From: Colius striatus
Lineage: Eukaryota; Chordata; Aves; Coliiformes; Coliidae
DNA length: 64,000 nt
Assembly (NCBI RefSeq): GCF_028858725.1
Contig: NC_084774.1
Coordinates: 9,398,001-9,462,000, forward strand
Direction: 5' to 3'
The first letter of the stretch is position 1. The number at the start of each line of letters is the position of its first letter. The translations under genes and the position numbers were made by a program. Under the pieces are notes generated by a model. The model saw only the letters and a list, made by a program, of their open reading frames with translations. It was not told the DNA's origin and made no database searches. Of this stretch, positions 23,401 through 34,600 are shown piece by piece.

Positions 23401-24795
23401 GATAAGGTCTCAACTTGGCTTTGTTATTTGGACAATCTGATTTGTATTTCCTGATCAGAGTTTTCGAAAGCTGGGGGTGAGGTTTATTTACTCTCAAGTC
23501 TGTCTCTTGCTCTGGATTGACCCTCAATGCACAATGAGGATCTGATCCATCTCCTCCAAAACTCAGCTGTGGGGGAAACCTTGGGAAGAGCTTGTAGCAA
23601 TATCATTCTAGAGCAGCCAGCCCTGAGGAGATTCTGGTCCATGAACATGCAGTGAAAGCTCAGGCAGCACATGTTGCCTGAGCCAGAAGCCATGAGACAG
23701 GGGATGTTGGAGCAGGGGGGAAAAATTGCTGCCAGGATTGTCCTTGACCTGGGCAGTGTTTTGATGATGCCCCTTCAATCACACATCAGGGCTGGTAGCT
23801 GGAAACCTTCAACATATGTAACAATAATTAACAAAGGTCTCCCAGAGCTTCCTCAGAAGTTCACTCAGGAAGATCCCAGAGGGATGAGATCTCTCAGACT
23901 GTTTCTGCCTGCTCCAAGGCAGCTCTGTCCCTTCTTCATCACTCCAAAACGTGGAGGTTTGATGCTCAGTGAGTAGATGAGACCTCAGCAGGGATGAGGT
24001 TTCCTGTCCTACACAGCATGCTGAATGGTTAGAAAACCTCCCTTCCTTACTGGGTTGAGTTTGAGGCACTTCCAGGTGGTGCAGAAAATCCCCAATTAAC
24101 AGTAAGATTTCATAGAAGACCCTGAAATGCCCCAGTTCCACGTGTCACAGCCATCCCATCCTTTGATGTTGCTGAGATCTGAGCTTGTCTGTGGGCTCAG
24201 AAAGCTTTAGCACTTGTGGATGCCATCAGAATTCCTCAGCAGTCTGGAATGGTTTCCAGGGGAAATCTGACCTGGTTTGTACTGGAGATGGACTGTTGGG
24301 AGCAAATGAAGATGCCTTGAGAGGTTGTGCTGTGAACTGATGGGGGGATGTGATAAATGGGACTGTGGGTCCTCATGGGTGCTGGCAAGGGGAAGGGTGG
24401 GAAGGTCATTGGGGCTGGGTGTCCTCAACCACGTGGATCACAGCTGGGACGTGATCCCCTCAATTTGCCCTCAGTCTCTCATGACTGCAGCACCTCTGGC
24501 ATGGCAGCAGCTCTTTACAAGCCTGGGACAGCTCTACCACTCTGGAACACTCCTTCACTCTCACCTCCTGCATTTTAGCCCCAGGCTCCTGCTATCTCTT
24601 CCCCTTCTCTCCATCTCATGAAGGAGTTTGCAGAGTTTGCAGCACCATCTGGGTTTCTGCAGAAGCATGGTGTAAACAGTCAGTTCTTATTTCTGTGATC
24701 AGTGCAGCTGGGACTGAGCTGGTGACAGGTCTGGCAGGAGCATCTCCCTGTGTCTGGAAGAGAGGTTGAGGTGTCAAAGTGCAGCTGTACCCTGC
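20441..24795. other. Non-coding stretch, no gene recognised
   Basis: The only notable signal is the acceptor-like site at 20520-20544. The 234-codon open frame at 21866-22570 plus has no recognisable domain and is not called. Confidence 0.45.
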
Positions 24796-24945
24796 TCAAC
24801 AAGCCTCTCAGGGAAAAAGTTCTCCCTCAGCTCCAATCTAAACCTGCCCTGCTGCAACCTGAGGCTGTGTCAGTGTCCCTCTGGCAGTGAGGGGCCCAAC
24901 ACTGAACACAGCACTTGAGCTGCAGCCTCAGCAGTGCCCAGCCCT
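24796..24945 (-). repeat. CR1 LINE fragment
   Basis: Minus-strand CR1 piece. Read on the plus strand it has 'ggaaaaagttctccctcagc', then 'aatctaaacctgccctgctg' and 'gaggggcccaacactgaaca'. These are the inverted forms of the CR1 blocks encoding 'caagttgc..aggtttag' and 'gtgttgggcccctcactg'. The CR1 3' tail is missing. A short (CA)6 run lies just beyond, at 24973-24984. Confidence 0.75.
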
Positions 24946-27900
24946 GGGGGATCATGCACTGTAGTAATAATGCACACACACACAGAGGGAGTTTCAATGG
25001 GGTTCCCAAGTCCGTTTGTCTTGGGACCCTATATACACCCCAAAATGCCCTGGACACAAGGCAATGCTGTGCTGAGGGCTCTCCAGATCACCTCTAAGGA
25101 GCCTTTATGCTTCCTGGGTGGATAACTCTTAAATAGCAGCTCCAGATTGATCCATTTTGTGTTTCTGAGAGGAGGATCTATTTCTTAAAGACCTTTCACA
25201 CTTTTTTCCCCACATTCTGGGGTAAGATGGGTGTTTGTCAGGGACTTTCTACACAATCTTTCACGTTCAAAAGCCTGCCTCAATGCCACACACTCTCAGC
25301 CCCAGCCTCAGCCCCAGTGCTTTTGCTGAACCAGCTCTGAAAACCTCTTCCAGTTCCCAAGCTGCTGTGGCACCATTTGTGCAACAACCTTTGCTGCAAG
25401 AGACAATGGAGGGGAGCAGCCTCAGGTGACACAGTTTCATCCCATGATGAGGGCAGGTGATGCAGGTTGGGTGAGTGAGGGGTTAAAAGGGTTGTGTGGG
25501 GTTAGAAAAAGGGGGTTGGTGATGTGGAGGGTGAGAGACATGTGAAAAGAATTCAGTCCTGGTGGGACCAAGCAACTCCCAGGTGAGGCTTTGGCTTGGA
25601 GTGAGGTAGGAGAGGTTCTTCATAGGGTTTAAATGTTCTTTTGCTAGGGAAATGGTTGCATTTCCTTACCTGGGAGTGAGAGCTGCATGGCCCAGGGTGC
25701 TGGACAGCCTCTCTCTTGGTCTCCAGTGCATGTGTTCCTGTGGGCAGGCATGGCTGGGTGTGCTCATTGGCATCTCTGTGGCATGAGTTTAGAAGTGTTT
25801 TCCTATTCTGTCAAACCTTCAGGCCTTGCTTTTTGGCTCCAGTGAAGCATCCCAGCTTTGCTGGAAGCAACTTATCCCAGCAGGGCTGTTGACTCTCAAT
25901 CCCACCTAAAACAATGGGAAGCTGGAGTTCATGTACACTGCTTCTGTCGTGGCTCCTTGCTTGACATCCTCAGAGTGAGCCTGACAGCAGCATAAACAGC
26001 ATGTGTGAGGAGACATTACATAGCTGCTGCTTGTTGCATGCTATTTCCATACATCTCCTCTACCTGGCTGTTGGATCTTCCCAGCTGTAGGTTTGTTACA
26101 AGCTGGAGTCTTTTCAAGGCAGACAATTCAAGGATGGGAACATGTTTCCCTTTACAGTGGCTTGATAGTTTCAGTAAACACCTATTGTTTCCCCTTGCTA
26201 GAAAATGGGATGAGGGAAGGCTTCTGAGGCTGCACTTAGCTGGGTTAAAACTGTGAAAGCAAGCTGCCCAAAAGCAGGTTATCAGCCATCAGCTGCTATT
26301 GATCCAAAGAACAGCAAGATCTTGAGTGGCCTCTGCTTGAGGAAAGCAAGCTCTGGGGGAAGCAAACAGCACAGGGATGCTGTCTTGGGGCTGGACTCTT
26401 TTTGCAGTGAATTTGTTGCTCTCCAAGCTGTTTGCTATGGACAATGGCTGCAGCACAGAGGTGATAAGCACATCCTCACTTTGAAAGACTTCTGTGAAAA
26501 TTGCCATCTGAACACAGAGATGTTTTTCCTCCCCAAGGGATAAGAGCTTAACATGTTGGGATGCAGCTTGGAGGGTCTGAATACATCATCTGCTTCTAGT
26601 CCTGGCTGAGTATCTGTGTAAATCAAGCTGCTTTTGTTGCCTTTCCCAAAGTCAGAGACCCTTCATCTCAGCATCTGAGCTGCCCCAGATGTCAGCCCGT
26701 GGATGCTCATTCCCAGCATAGTGAGGAAAAAGAATGAGTGGCTTGGGTGAGGAGATAATGGGGGGCAGAAGGCTGGTCTGTCTTGTTAGAGTGGAGGGAT
26801 TTGCTTGCTTTCAGATTGCTGGGTGGAATAAGGCTGTGAAAAAGGGTCTGAGTTGCAGAGAAGATTAACAGCCTCATCCACAATCACCTGCAATGATCAG
26901 TCCCTGGAAAATTGCCAACAGTGATGGCAAACAATAAAACATCAGTGAAGTGGGTAGCATTGTGTACTCTGTTTTTCTTCCCTGTTAGAGCTGGAGGGAT
27001 TTTTGCTCTAAATGAATTTGTAGGGAAAGCAAGATCCACTCTAATGACTCTCAGGTAGTGAGGATCAGGCTCACCACTGCACACAGGATTCTTCCAACAG
27101 CTGCTGGCATTCAGTGCATCCCTCACCATGGGTTTTGCTCAAAGAGATGTGGCACCTCTGATCCTGGTGGCTGCTGTCCTCTGCATGTGACCAAGGGTGT
27201 GAACGAGCCATGCTGAGAACATGGAGAGACTGGGATAGAGCTGAAGTAACTCTTCCTGTAAGGTTGAGCTGAGGTTTTGAGAGCTAAATGGTGCTTTCTT
27301 CTCCCATTCTGTGGTCCCAGGAAGATCTAGCAGGAGCTGATGTGTTTCTTGGCACTGTAACTCTGTGGCTTTGGGAGCTGGAGAGCAAATGGAAGGAAAG
27401 AGATGGGTAGGAGAGAAGTGGAGAGATTTCCTTTGTATTTGTGCTTGAAATGGGAGCAAATGATACTTGTTTTGTTGTTCTGTTATTTTACAAAGAGGAA
27501 TCAATTGGCTCCAGCTCTGTTAGCTGGGTGCCCCTGGGGATCAGCTGTCTCTTGCATGGAATTGTTGTAGAGTATAATGTGCCTGTTCCTATGGATCACT
27601 TCCCTGCATGCAAGCTCAGGAATGGGCAGGGAGGTACCCAGCCAGCAGCAGTGTTGGGTTTCAGGGTACAGAGAGCAGCAGGCACTGACCCCCTGGCTCT
27701 GGCACAGCAAGCATGGAGAGCAGGCAGGTGGAGCTGCCTCTCAGGGATGTGGGGATGGATGAGCTCAGCTGCTTTGCTCTTCTGGCTTGAGCTAAAGGCT
27801 GTGTGGAGTCTTTAAATATCAGCCTGGGCTGATATTTATGGTTAGGTCCCAGAACAGATGGGGTATACTGGGATAAGCCCATTTGATGAGTGGAGGATGT

Positions 27901-30199
27901 GTGGCTTAACCAGAGATGATTCCATTGTTTAGGGTGTGGACAGTGGGGGAAGAATGTGTCCTTGTGTATGCCTCTTGTTCTTAGTTGCTAAATGTGTGAT
28001 GAATGTCCAAAGAATGAATCTCATCAGGGGCTGGGGTGCAAATTTACCTCATTAGCCCTTGGCACAGGGTCAGCAGGTGCCCATCATCCCAGGAGCAATG
28101 GCACCTTTACTTCCCAGCCTCTCCAGCACATCCCATAGCCCTTTTTCTCCCCCCTCTCAGCCTTCCTCTGCCTCCTCTCCAGCTGCTTATCCCTGTGAGA
28201 AACGATTTTGCATCTTGCAAGATTAATTCTCTGCTCATGATGGCCTTGATGAAACAGCTTGGCAAACTGTGCTAAAGGTGGCAAAACAGCTCTGACACAC
28301 AGACACCTTCACCTCCTGAAAGGACAGGCAAAAAAAACCCCGTGGGCTGTTGCTATTTTGAAGTGCAGGTGGCTGTGGATTGTTTTTTTTCTGCCAAAGC
28401 AGCAAAAATCTGCCATGTTTAGGAACAATGTCAAGTTACCCTGCTCAGAATGATGGGGGATGTTGTTGTGGGCAACTGGATGAGGTTAACTTGGAGATAG
28501 ATAAGGGTTGTTCATCCACAACTGGATAGAACAGAGTGCTCTGGGAGTTTGGAGATGATGTAGGCATGCAGTTGTAGCCCTGGCTTGGGTTTATTTTGGC
28601 TTTGTTTAGCTTGCTGGCTGCATAGAAGGCTTCAGGCAGAAGAACTGATCTGTTTGTCTGGGAGAAGTCCTTTTGCCTCATGTAGGTGGGGTCTTGGTGA
28701 CTTTCCTTCTCAGCCTTGGTGCACAGACCCCAATGGACAAGGGGAAGACTTGTGGTAAGGAAGAAGTGTCCTGTTCTTGTGATGTCTGCCTTGCCTTCAC
28801 CCCAGGCATCCAGAGAAGAGATGAAAGATACCATGAGATGTTCTGGAAGGACAGGTCTCTTCATGGGTGAAATCATGTGAAACAGCAGGGTTTGGGCTGC
28901 AGGTGCAGAATAAACATCTTGGATCCTTCCTGAGTAAGAGGACAGAGCTGAACAGTGTGAATATGTTAGAGATGGACAGAGGACACTTTGAGAGAGGGTT
29001 TTGTCCCAGATTCAGGATGTCAGTGGTTCAAGGTGCCAATCCTGACCCCCTTTTACAGCAGTCATTCCATAACACAAGGCTGTGTTGAGTCAAAACAAGC
29101 AGCACAACAAGATAAATAGGTGAACATGCTGTATCTGCTGCACTGAAGTAACATAAAATGAGTCTGAAGGGCTGAGTGCATTCCTTGGGGTGGGAGCCAG
29201 CAGAGAGGAGCAGAGCTGAATTTGCAAGCACTCTTCCTGTGGGCTCCTGGGCTGTCCAGCTGGGCTGCCTTGCACTGATTTACTGCTGTCCTTCCTTCAG
29301 CCTTTGAAAATCAATCCATTAACAATTAAAGTAATGTCTAGTCTACAAGAGTGTGAAATAAACAGTAATGGGCTGACAAAAAAACCCCTTCTTCAAGCAG
29401 TGGGACTGTTGTATTTCATGAGAGGGCTGTATCTCTGGGTCATTTCTCCCTTTTTCCCCCTCTCAGACCTGAGACCTGCTCTTATGGAAGCATTTGGGGG
29501 AAATTACTGTGCATTACTGTGCTATTGAATTCCTTGCAAAGTGTAGCTTCTGTGCTAAATAGCCCCAAATAGCCATTAAGGTAGAATTGGAGTGGGAAGA
29601 GGTAGCCCTGAGTACTGGACCCAAGCAGCTCTGCATTGGACTGTCTGGGGGCTCTGCAAGACAAGCAGCATTTGCTGCCCAAAAGCTCATTTTTCCTTTG
29701 CTCTGTCTCTTTTTGGGCAATAACAATGTGCCCTGAACTGCATCTGACCTGTGTTTACTGCTGTCCCCACACAAACTGGGCATGGCTGGAGGTACAGACC
29801 ATGAGGCTCTGCTTCTGAGCAGCTTCTCTGCCCCTGGCCATGGATGGAGCTGGGGATGGGTCCCCAAAGGCATCTCTACACTCTGTTTTGGGGTGGCTTT
29901 GGCAGACCCAAGGGACTCTGCAGCCCTTGGGAGCTCTCAGGATCAATGTCCCAGGGTGAGATGGGGGAGGGCAGGGACCTGTGGGCTCTGCAGGGATCAC
30001 CCCACGCTGAGGTAACGAATTTACCACTGCAGCATCTTAAAAGCAACGTGCTGCTCTGCTCCAAAGTGCAGGATGTTTTGGGTTCGAGAATGACCTTTAT
30101 CAAATGCCACTAGAGGAATACTGAGTAATATCAATTTTCTCAGCCCTCCTTGTGTTTTTGCCAGTTTCTAGGTCAAATTCCCCATCCCTCTTCTCCTGC
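24946..30199. other. Upstream flank of OPRL1, no gene recognised
   Basis: No coding exon is recognised on either strand. A near-perfect 26-bp palindrome lies at 27813-27838. In mammals RGS19 sits head to head with OPRL1, but no RGS-domain exon was recognised here, although short exons could be missed by eye. Confidence 0.45.
27813..27838. repeat. Near-perfect 26-bp palindrome
   Basis: The left arm TAAATATCAGCC (27813-27824) and right arm GGCTGATATTTA (27827-27838) are exact reverse complements around the 2-nt centre TG. No repeat family is recognised around it. Confidence 0.9.
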
Positions 30200-31110
30200 A
30201 CTAGCTCAGCCTTCAGGTTGCACGACTGCACAAGAGGGAGGAGGAGGAATTCTCTTCCCGGAGCCCTGTCTCCCCATCATCCTTCCCGCTGCCTGCCCAC
30301 CCCAGGTAGGCTGCGGCTCCTCTCCCCAGCCGGGGGGCTGCGGCAGGGTTTGGGGGTGATGCTCCACGACCCCTTTCCCTTCCCCTCCTCATTGCGGGAG
30401 CTGCCGGCAGGTCGGAGCGGCTGCGGGAGGGGGGAGGACGCTGCCCTTGTGCTCGCAGGTGTGGGCTCGTCTTTCCGTTTGGTGCAGTTGATTATTTATT
30501 ATCTGATTCCTCCCCACACCCCCTGCTTTCTCTCCTTTCCCCCTCCCCTCCTGCTTTTCTCTTACGCAGTGGGAGAAGCCAGGCAGCCGGGGCTGGCTCT
30601 GCCCAGCCGCCGTCCATCCTCCCTCCCTCCCTCTCTCTCTCTCCCCCCATCCCTCCGGTTTCGTTAAAAACGTGGCTCCGGGGTGCAGTCCCTGTGCTGG
30701 CAGCATCCTTAAGGCTCTGCGAGGAGCAGCCCCTTACCCACACCCCATCCCCTTCCAGCCATCGCCTGGCAGCCGCAGCCCGGCTTTGTCCCCCCTCCCA
30801 TCCCCATCCCGGCGCTGTCTGGATGTAGCCCCGGGGAGCGGAGCCTGGTCCGGAGCCGCGCTAAAGGCGAGACCCAGCCGCAGGTAAGTGACCAGCGGAG
30901 GCTAATTCACAACTTTGGGCATTTTTTGTGCCTTTTTCGCGGGGCTGGATGGCGGCAGGGGCCGGGGGATGGGGGGCGGGTGAGGGGGTGTCAGTGCCCC
31001 CCGCAGTGGGACAAGCCCCCAGCCCCTCTGGGAGCATCTCGGAGACCCCGGGGAGGGATTTGGGGGCACAAAGCCGCGCGTGAGGACTCACCGAGCCGGC
31101 AGGTAGGAGC
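30200..31110 (+). promoter_or_regulatory. OPRL1: CpG island / OPRL1 promoter region
   Basis: This is the only extended GC-rich, CpG-dense block in the window. It ends about 270 bp before the OPRL1 start codon. It contains a polypyrimidine CT-rich tract (about 30618-30656), a GGGGCGGG Sp1-type box (30973-30980) and no convincing TATA box, as is usual for CpG-island promoters. Two C-rich tracts (30730-30752 and 30790-30810) and one G-rich tract (30958-30988) fit G-quadruplex patterns. Several splice-site-like sequences of both strands lie inside, so the exact transcription start and first exon cannot be fixed from sequence alone. Confidence 0.85.
30569..30883 (+). other. OPRL1: Probable OPRL1 non-coding 5' exon
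   Basis: The 3' boundary is a near-consensus donor, CAG|GTAAGT, with the intron starting at 30884. The next acceptor, 'ctctctggtgccacag' (AG at 31349-31350), opens the start-codon exon, leaving a 467-bp intron. The 5' boundary is less certain. A very strong acceptor ending 'ttttctcttacgcag' at 30568 suggests an internal exon 30569-30883, with a first exon further left, for example one ending at the donor CCCAG|GTAGG (30305/30306). Alternatively, transcription starts within the island and this is exon 1. Confidence 0.5.
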
Positions 31111-31350
31111 ATCCAGCTCTCGGGAGGGATGGCATTGTGCAGCCTGTGTGCAGATATGTGTGAGCTCCCCGGTGCTCGGGATGCAGCGAGCTCTCAGGGC
31201 TGCATCTCGCTACAAAGAGCTGCTGGGGAGGTTTTGAAGGGGGTGAAGGGGAAGCTGTGCTTTCCCCAGCAGCAGATCATTCTTGCTCCCCAGCATTTCT
31301 CAGGGTCCCATTGATCAGCAAGCCCTCCAACTGTCTCTCTGGTGCCACAG

Positions 31351-31604
31351 ACCCTTGGCACAGGCTGGTGCTTCAGGATGGACCCGCTCTTCCCTGCCCA
31401 TATTTTGGAGGACCCTGACCTGAGGAAGCTGCTGAACGACTCCTCCATGCTCAACCTCAGCTTCCTCCCCAGCAACTGGTTCAACAACGGCACAGGGGAC
31501 AGTTTCCTGCCTCTGAGCATCAAGATCACCATCGTGGTTGTCTATTCCATTGTGTGCATCGTGGGGCTGGTGGGCAACTGCTCTGTCATGTATGTGATCG
31601 TCAG
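31351..31604 (+). CDS. OPRL1: OPRL1 start-codon exon (27 nt UTR + coding 31378-31604)
   Basis: The acceptor is at 31350 (CCACAG) and the donor CAG|GTAAGG follows 31604. It encodes the extracellular N-terminus (residues 1-47), TM1 (about 48-74) and the first two bases of codon 76. The amino-terminal tail is the least conserved part of the family and has three N-glycosylation sequons. The start codon context is TTCAGGATGG. Confidence 0.95.
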
Positions 31605-34600
31605 GTAAGGCCAGCCAGGAGCTGGGGAGGCTCTGGGGAGGGCTGTGAGGGGGGACAGAGCTGCCTGCAGTGGCTGAAGGAGGAAGGCACTTCCCTGGCA
31701 ATGGCAAAGTGCTTTAGAGGGAACAATGTTGGGATTCTTGTTCTGTTTGTTTAGGGTTTGGGGTTTTTTTTCCCCTCCTTCCTAGGCTGTGGTGAAGGTT
31801 CCCACCTGCTTTCAGCTGCCCTCTGGTGCCTCCTAAAGTTTAACCCAGAGAATGGAACAGAGTGCTCAGATCTGCTCAAAAAAGAAAGGCAAGGGGGGAG
31901 AAGGGGAGGTTGGCAAAGTGTTGGAGCAGGGAGCTGTGCTGGGAGTGCTGGGAGCATCCTGCTGCCAGAATGTGCCTGGTCCTTAACAGCATCTCTCCTC
32001 CTGTGCCATGTCCAGCATGGCTGCAGGTGCTGCTCCATCTGGGAGCTGATGCTTTCCAAAAGTGCAAAGGGCCTGCTGGGAGGCTCAGCCTCATGCTTCC
32101 AGGGGGCAAAGAAATCCTACATGTAGCTCTTCCAACTCTTTGGAAACTCTGGTTGTGAACAAGATGTGAGAGGATGCTGTGGAGATGAGCTCTGGCTCCT
32201 CAGGCTGGAGTCAGGAGAGCCTTTGCAGAGGGACAGAGCAGGGAGCAGTCAGCACTCCAGCAGCACTGCCCAGCCTCCCTGCATGCTGCTGCCATTAAAT
32301 GTCTCTGTCTGGTTCTGCTGTGGTTCAGCCCCCACTGTTTCCTGGAATCAGAAGCTCTGTGCTCCTCTAAGTACAAAATAAGTCCATGCCAATGTTAAGG
32401 CTGGGATTGTGTCAAACACCAGCAGCTCCTTTCTGATTCCTGTGCTCTGGATGTTGAGTGAGCTTCCATTTCACTCGTGTCTCAGGGCAGGTTCCTGCTG
32501 CAGGTGGATGCTGCCAGCACAGAAAAGACAGGGTGAGCATTTCTCCTCCCAACAGAGGCTAAAAACATTTAGCAGGTATTCAGAGGCTGATGAGATGAGG
32601 TCTGGCTCCTGCTGCTTCCAAAACATTGAATACACACAACTTGGCTGTGAGAGATGCTGCAAAATTCTTTGATGTGGCTGGAGCTGCTGCACAGGCAAAG
32701 TGACATCAGGCTGTGTGTCCCTGCTCCTCCTGCCCAGGAGCTTCTGGCAGGGAGAAGGGATCCTGTTAGCCCCTCTGTCAGGGGACTTTTGGAGGAGAGA
32801 GAGGAGGTTTGCAGAGCAGCAGTGGCATGTTTGGAGAGCCTGTGTTTCTGCTCAGTGTAGTAGCAATGATTTGAGCAGGGTGAGTGAGGGGAGCAGTGAG
32901 TGAGTGAGGAGTCTTGGGAATGGCTGAGCTGGTGTGAGGGCAGAGGAAGGGAATCTGTACCCCAGGCATGAACCTCAGGTGTGTGGCAGAAGAAGACTTT
33001 GCAGGCAGGGAATCTGCTGGGATGTGGAGAGCAGGTCCCTGCCCAGGGCTGTGGCTTGTGTGTCACCAAGAGTGTGAATGTCCCAGGCCAGTGTCAGGGT
33101 GGACATGTGCCACGGTTACACCTTTGAAATGATGCCTTCTGTTCCACTTCAGCTTTCCTCCCTTCCAGTTGGATAAATGAGACCCAAGAGGAGAAAGTGG
33201 GGATTTAGTGTTGGAGTTTCCCCTGAACTTAAGGTGGTTTTTTCCTGTCCTTTCATTTTCCTGCTTTCAAGCAATTGCAAACAGAAGCCAGGTCTCACCT
33301 CCATCTCCCCCAGGCTTCTTCCATTTCCCCTTTGCCCACAGATCCCTGGATCTCCACAAAAGCCAACAGAAGGTTTAATTACTTAGGTGCTCCCTTTTGG
33401 GGGATTCAACTCTTCTTCCAAACACACCTTCCGTGTGAGCCAGGAGAGCCCTTGAATAGTGATGCTGGAGCTGAGCCAGTGCATGTGTAGAAGCTGCTGT
33501 TTCCCCTCCCTCTCCCCATCAGCATCTCCTGGGAGCTCAGTTCTGAGCTGAGACTGACAGGGAGTTGTATCCAGGGAAATGACCCTTCTTGCTTTAGTCA
33601 GTAATTGCAACTTTTGGTTGTCTTTGCCTAGGGTTTTTCTCTCCTTGGCTTGTCTGTCGAGGTCAGGAGCAGGTGTGGTGAGAAACTGGGCTCAGGATCT
33701 CAGACTCTTGACCTTGGCCATGGATGTGCCCTCAACAAAGAGCTGCCAATTCAGTGGCCATGTGAGGAGGATGTTAATGACTTCCCAAGCACAGGTTATT
33801 TCCCCCAAGACAGGAATAATGGGGCCTCATGTCTTCAGCAGCATCTTTTTTCAGTAGCTTGAAGGTTGGTTGCTGGTAACTCAACGTGGGGTTTTGGGAC
33901 TCTTGATGATGACTCTTCTCCATTAATGGAAAAGAAGACTGGGAAACCCTCTGTGCTGCACCTTTAGCATCTGTAGGTAGAGTGTACCCTACAAAAGCTG
34001 CCTTTTTGTTTTCTTTCCATGCTTCTATTTCAGTAGGGCTACCCAGCCATCAGCATCCTACAGAGCCTACAGGAACCCAGGCTATTATCTTCCACACCAA
34101 GATGATGTGTGTGATGTGGATGGTAATTGTCTCCTATTTTTGAGGGAGCTGGGAAATACAAAGACTCTAATACCAGCACTTGAGGAAATTGGAAGCATCA
34201 GGAAGGTTTTGTTGTTTGTTCCTCTTGAAAGAGTTGGGTTTTTCTTCTTAACAGAACTGAGGGAGAAGCTCAAAATCTCCTGGTAATTCATCCAAAAATA
34301 CAAACTCAAAGCCTCCCCTGCATCTCCCCTCCAGTTGCCTACATCCCTGTTCCATTTGGAGAGAGTTAACATTTGGAATGGTTAATTTATAGAGGTGGTC
34401 ACCATGTGACTACCAATCCCTTTCTAATGCTGAGCAGTGCTAATTGGATCAGACTGAGAAGGGCTCTCATCAGGAGCTGATTTCCTGGACAGTAAAGGGC
34501 CTATTGTGGAACATGTCTTGTCTGCAGCTTTGTTCTGCTTGCTCATTGTAGAGTTCCTTGCCAGTGGAGATAATTCCTCCCCTCCCTCCTTCTTCCTCCT

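Noticed and set aside
30618-30656. CT-rich tract as a microsatellite or H-DNA element
   Set aside because: It is an impure polypyrimidine stretch common in CpG-island promoters, with too little mirror symmetry for a specific claim.
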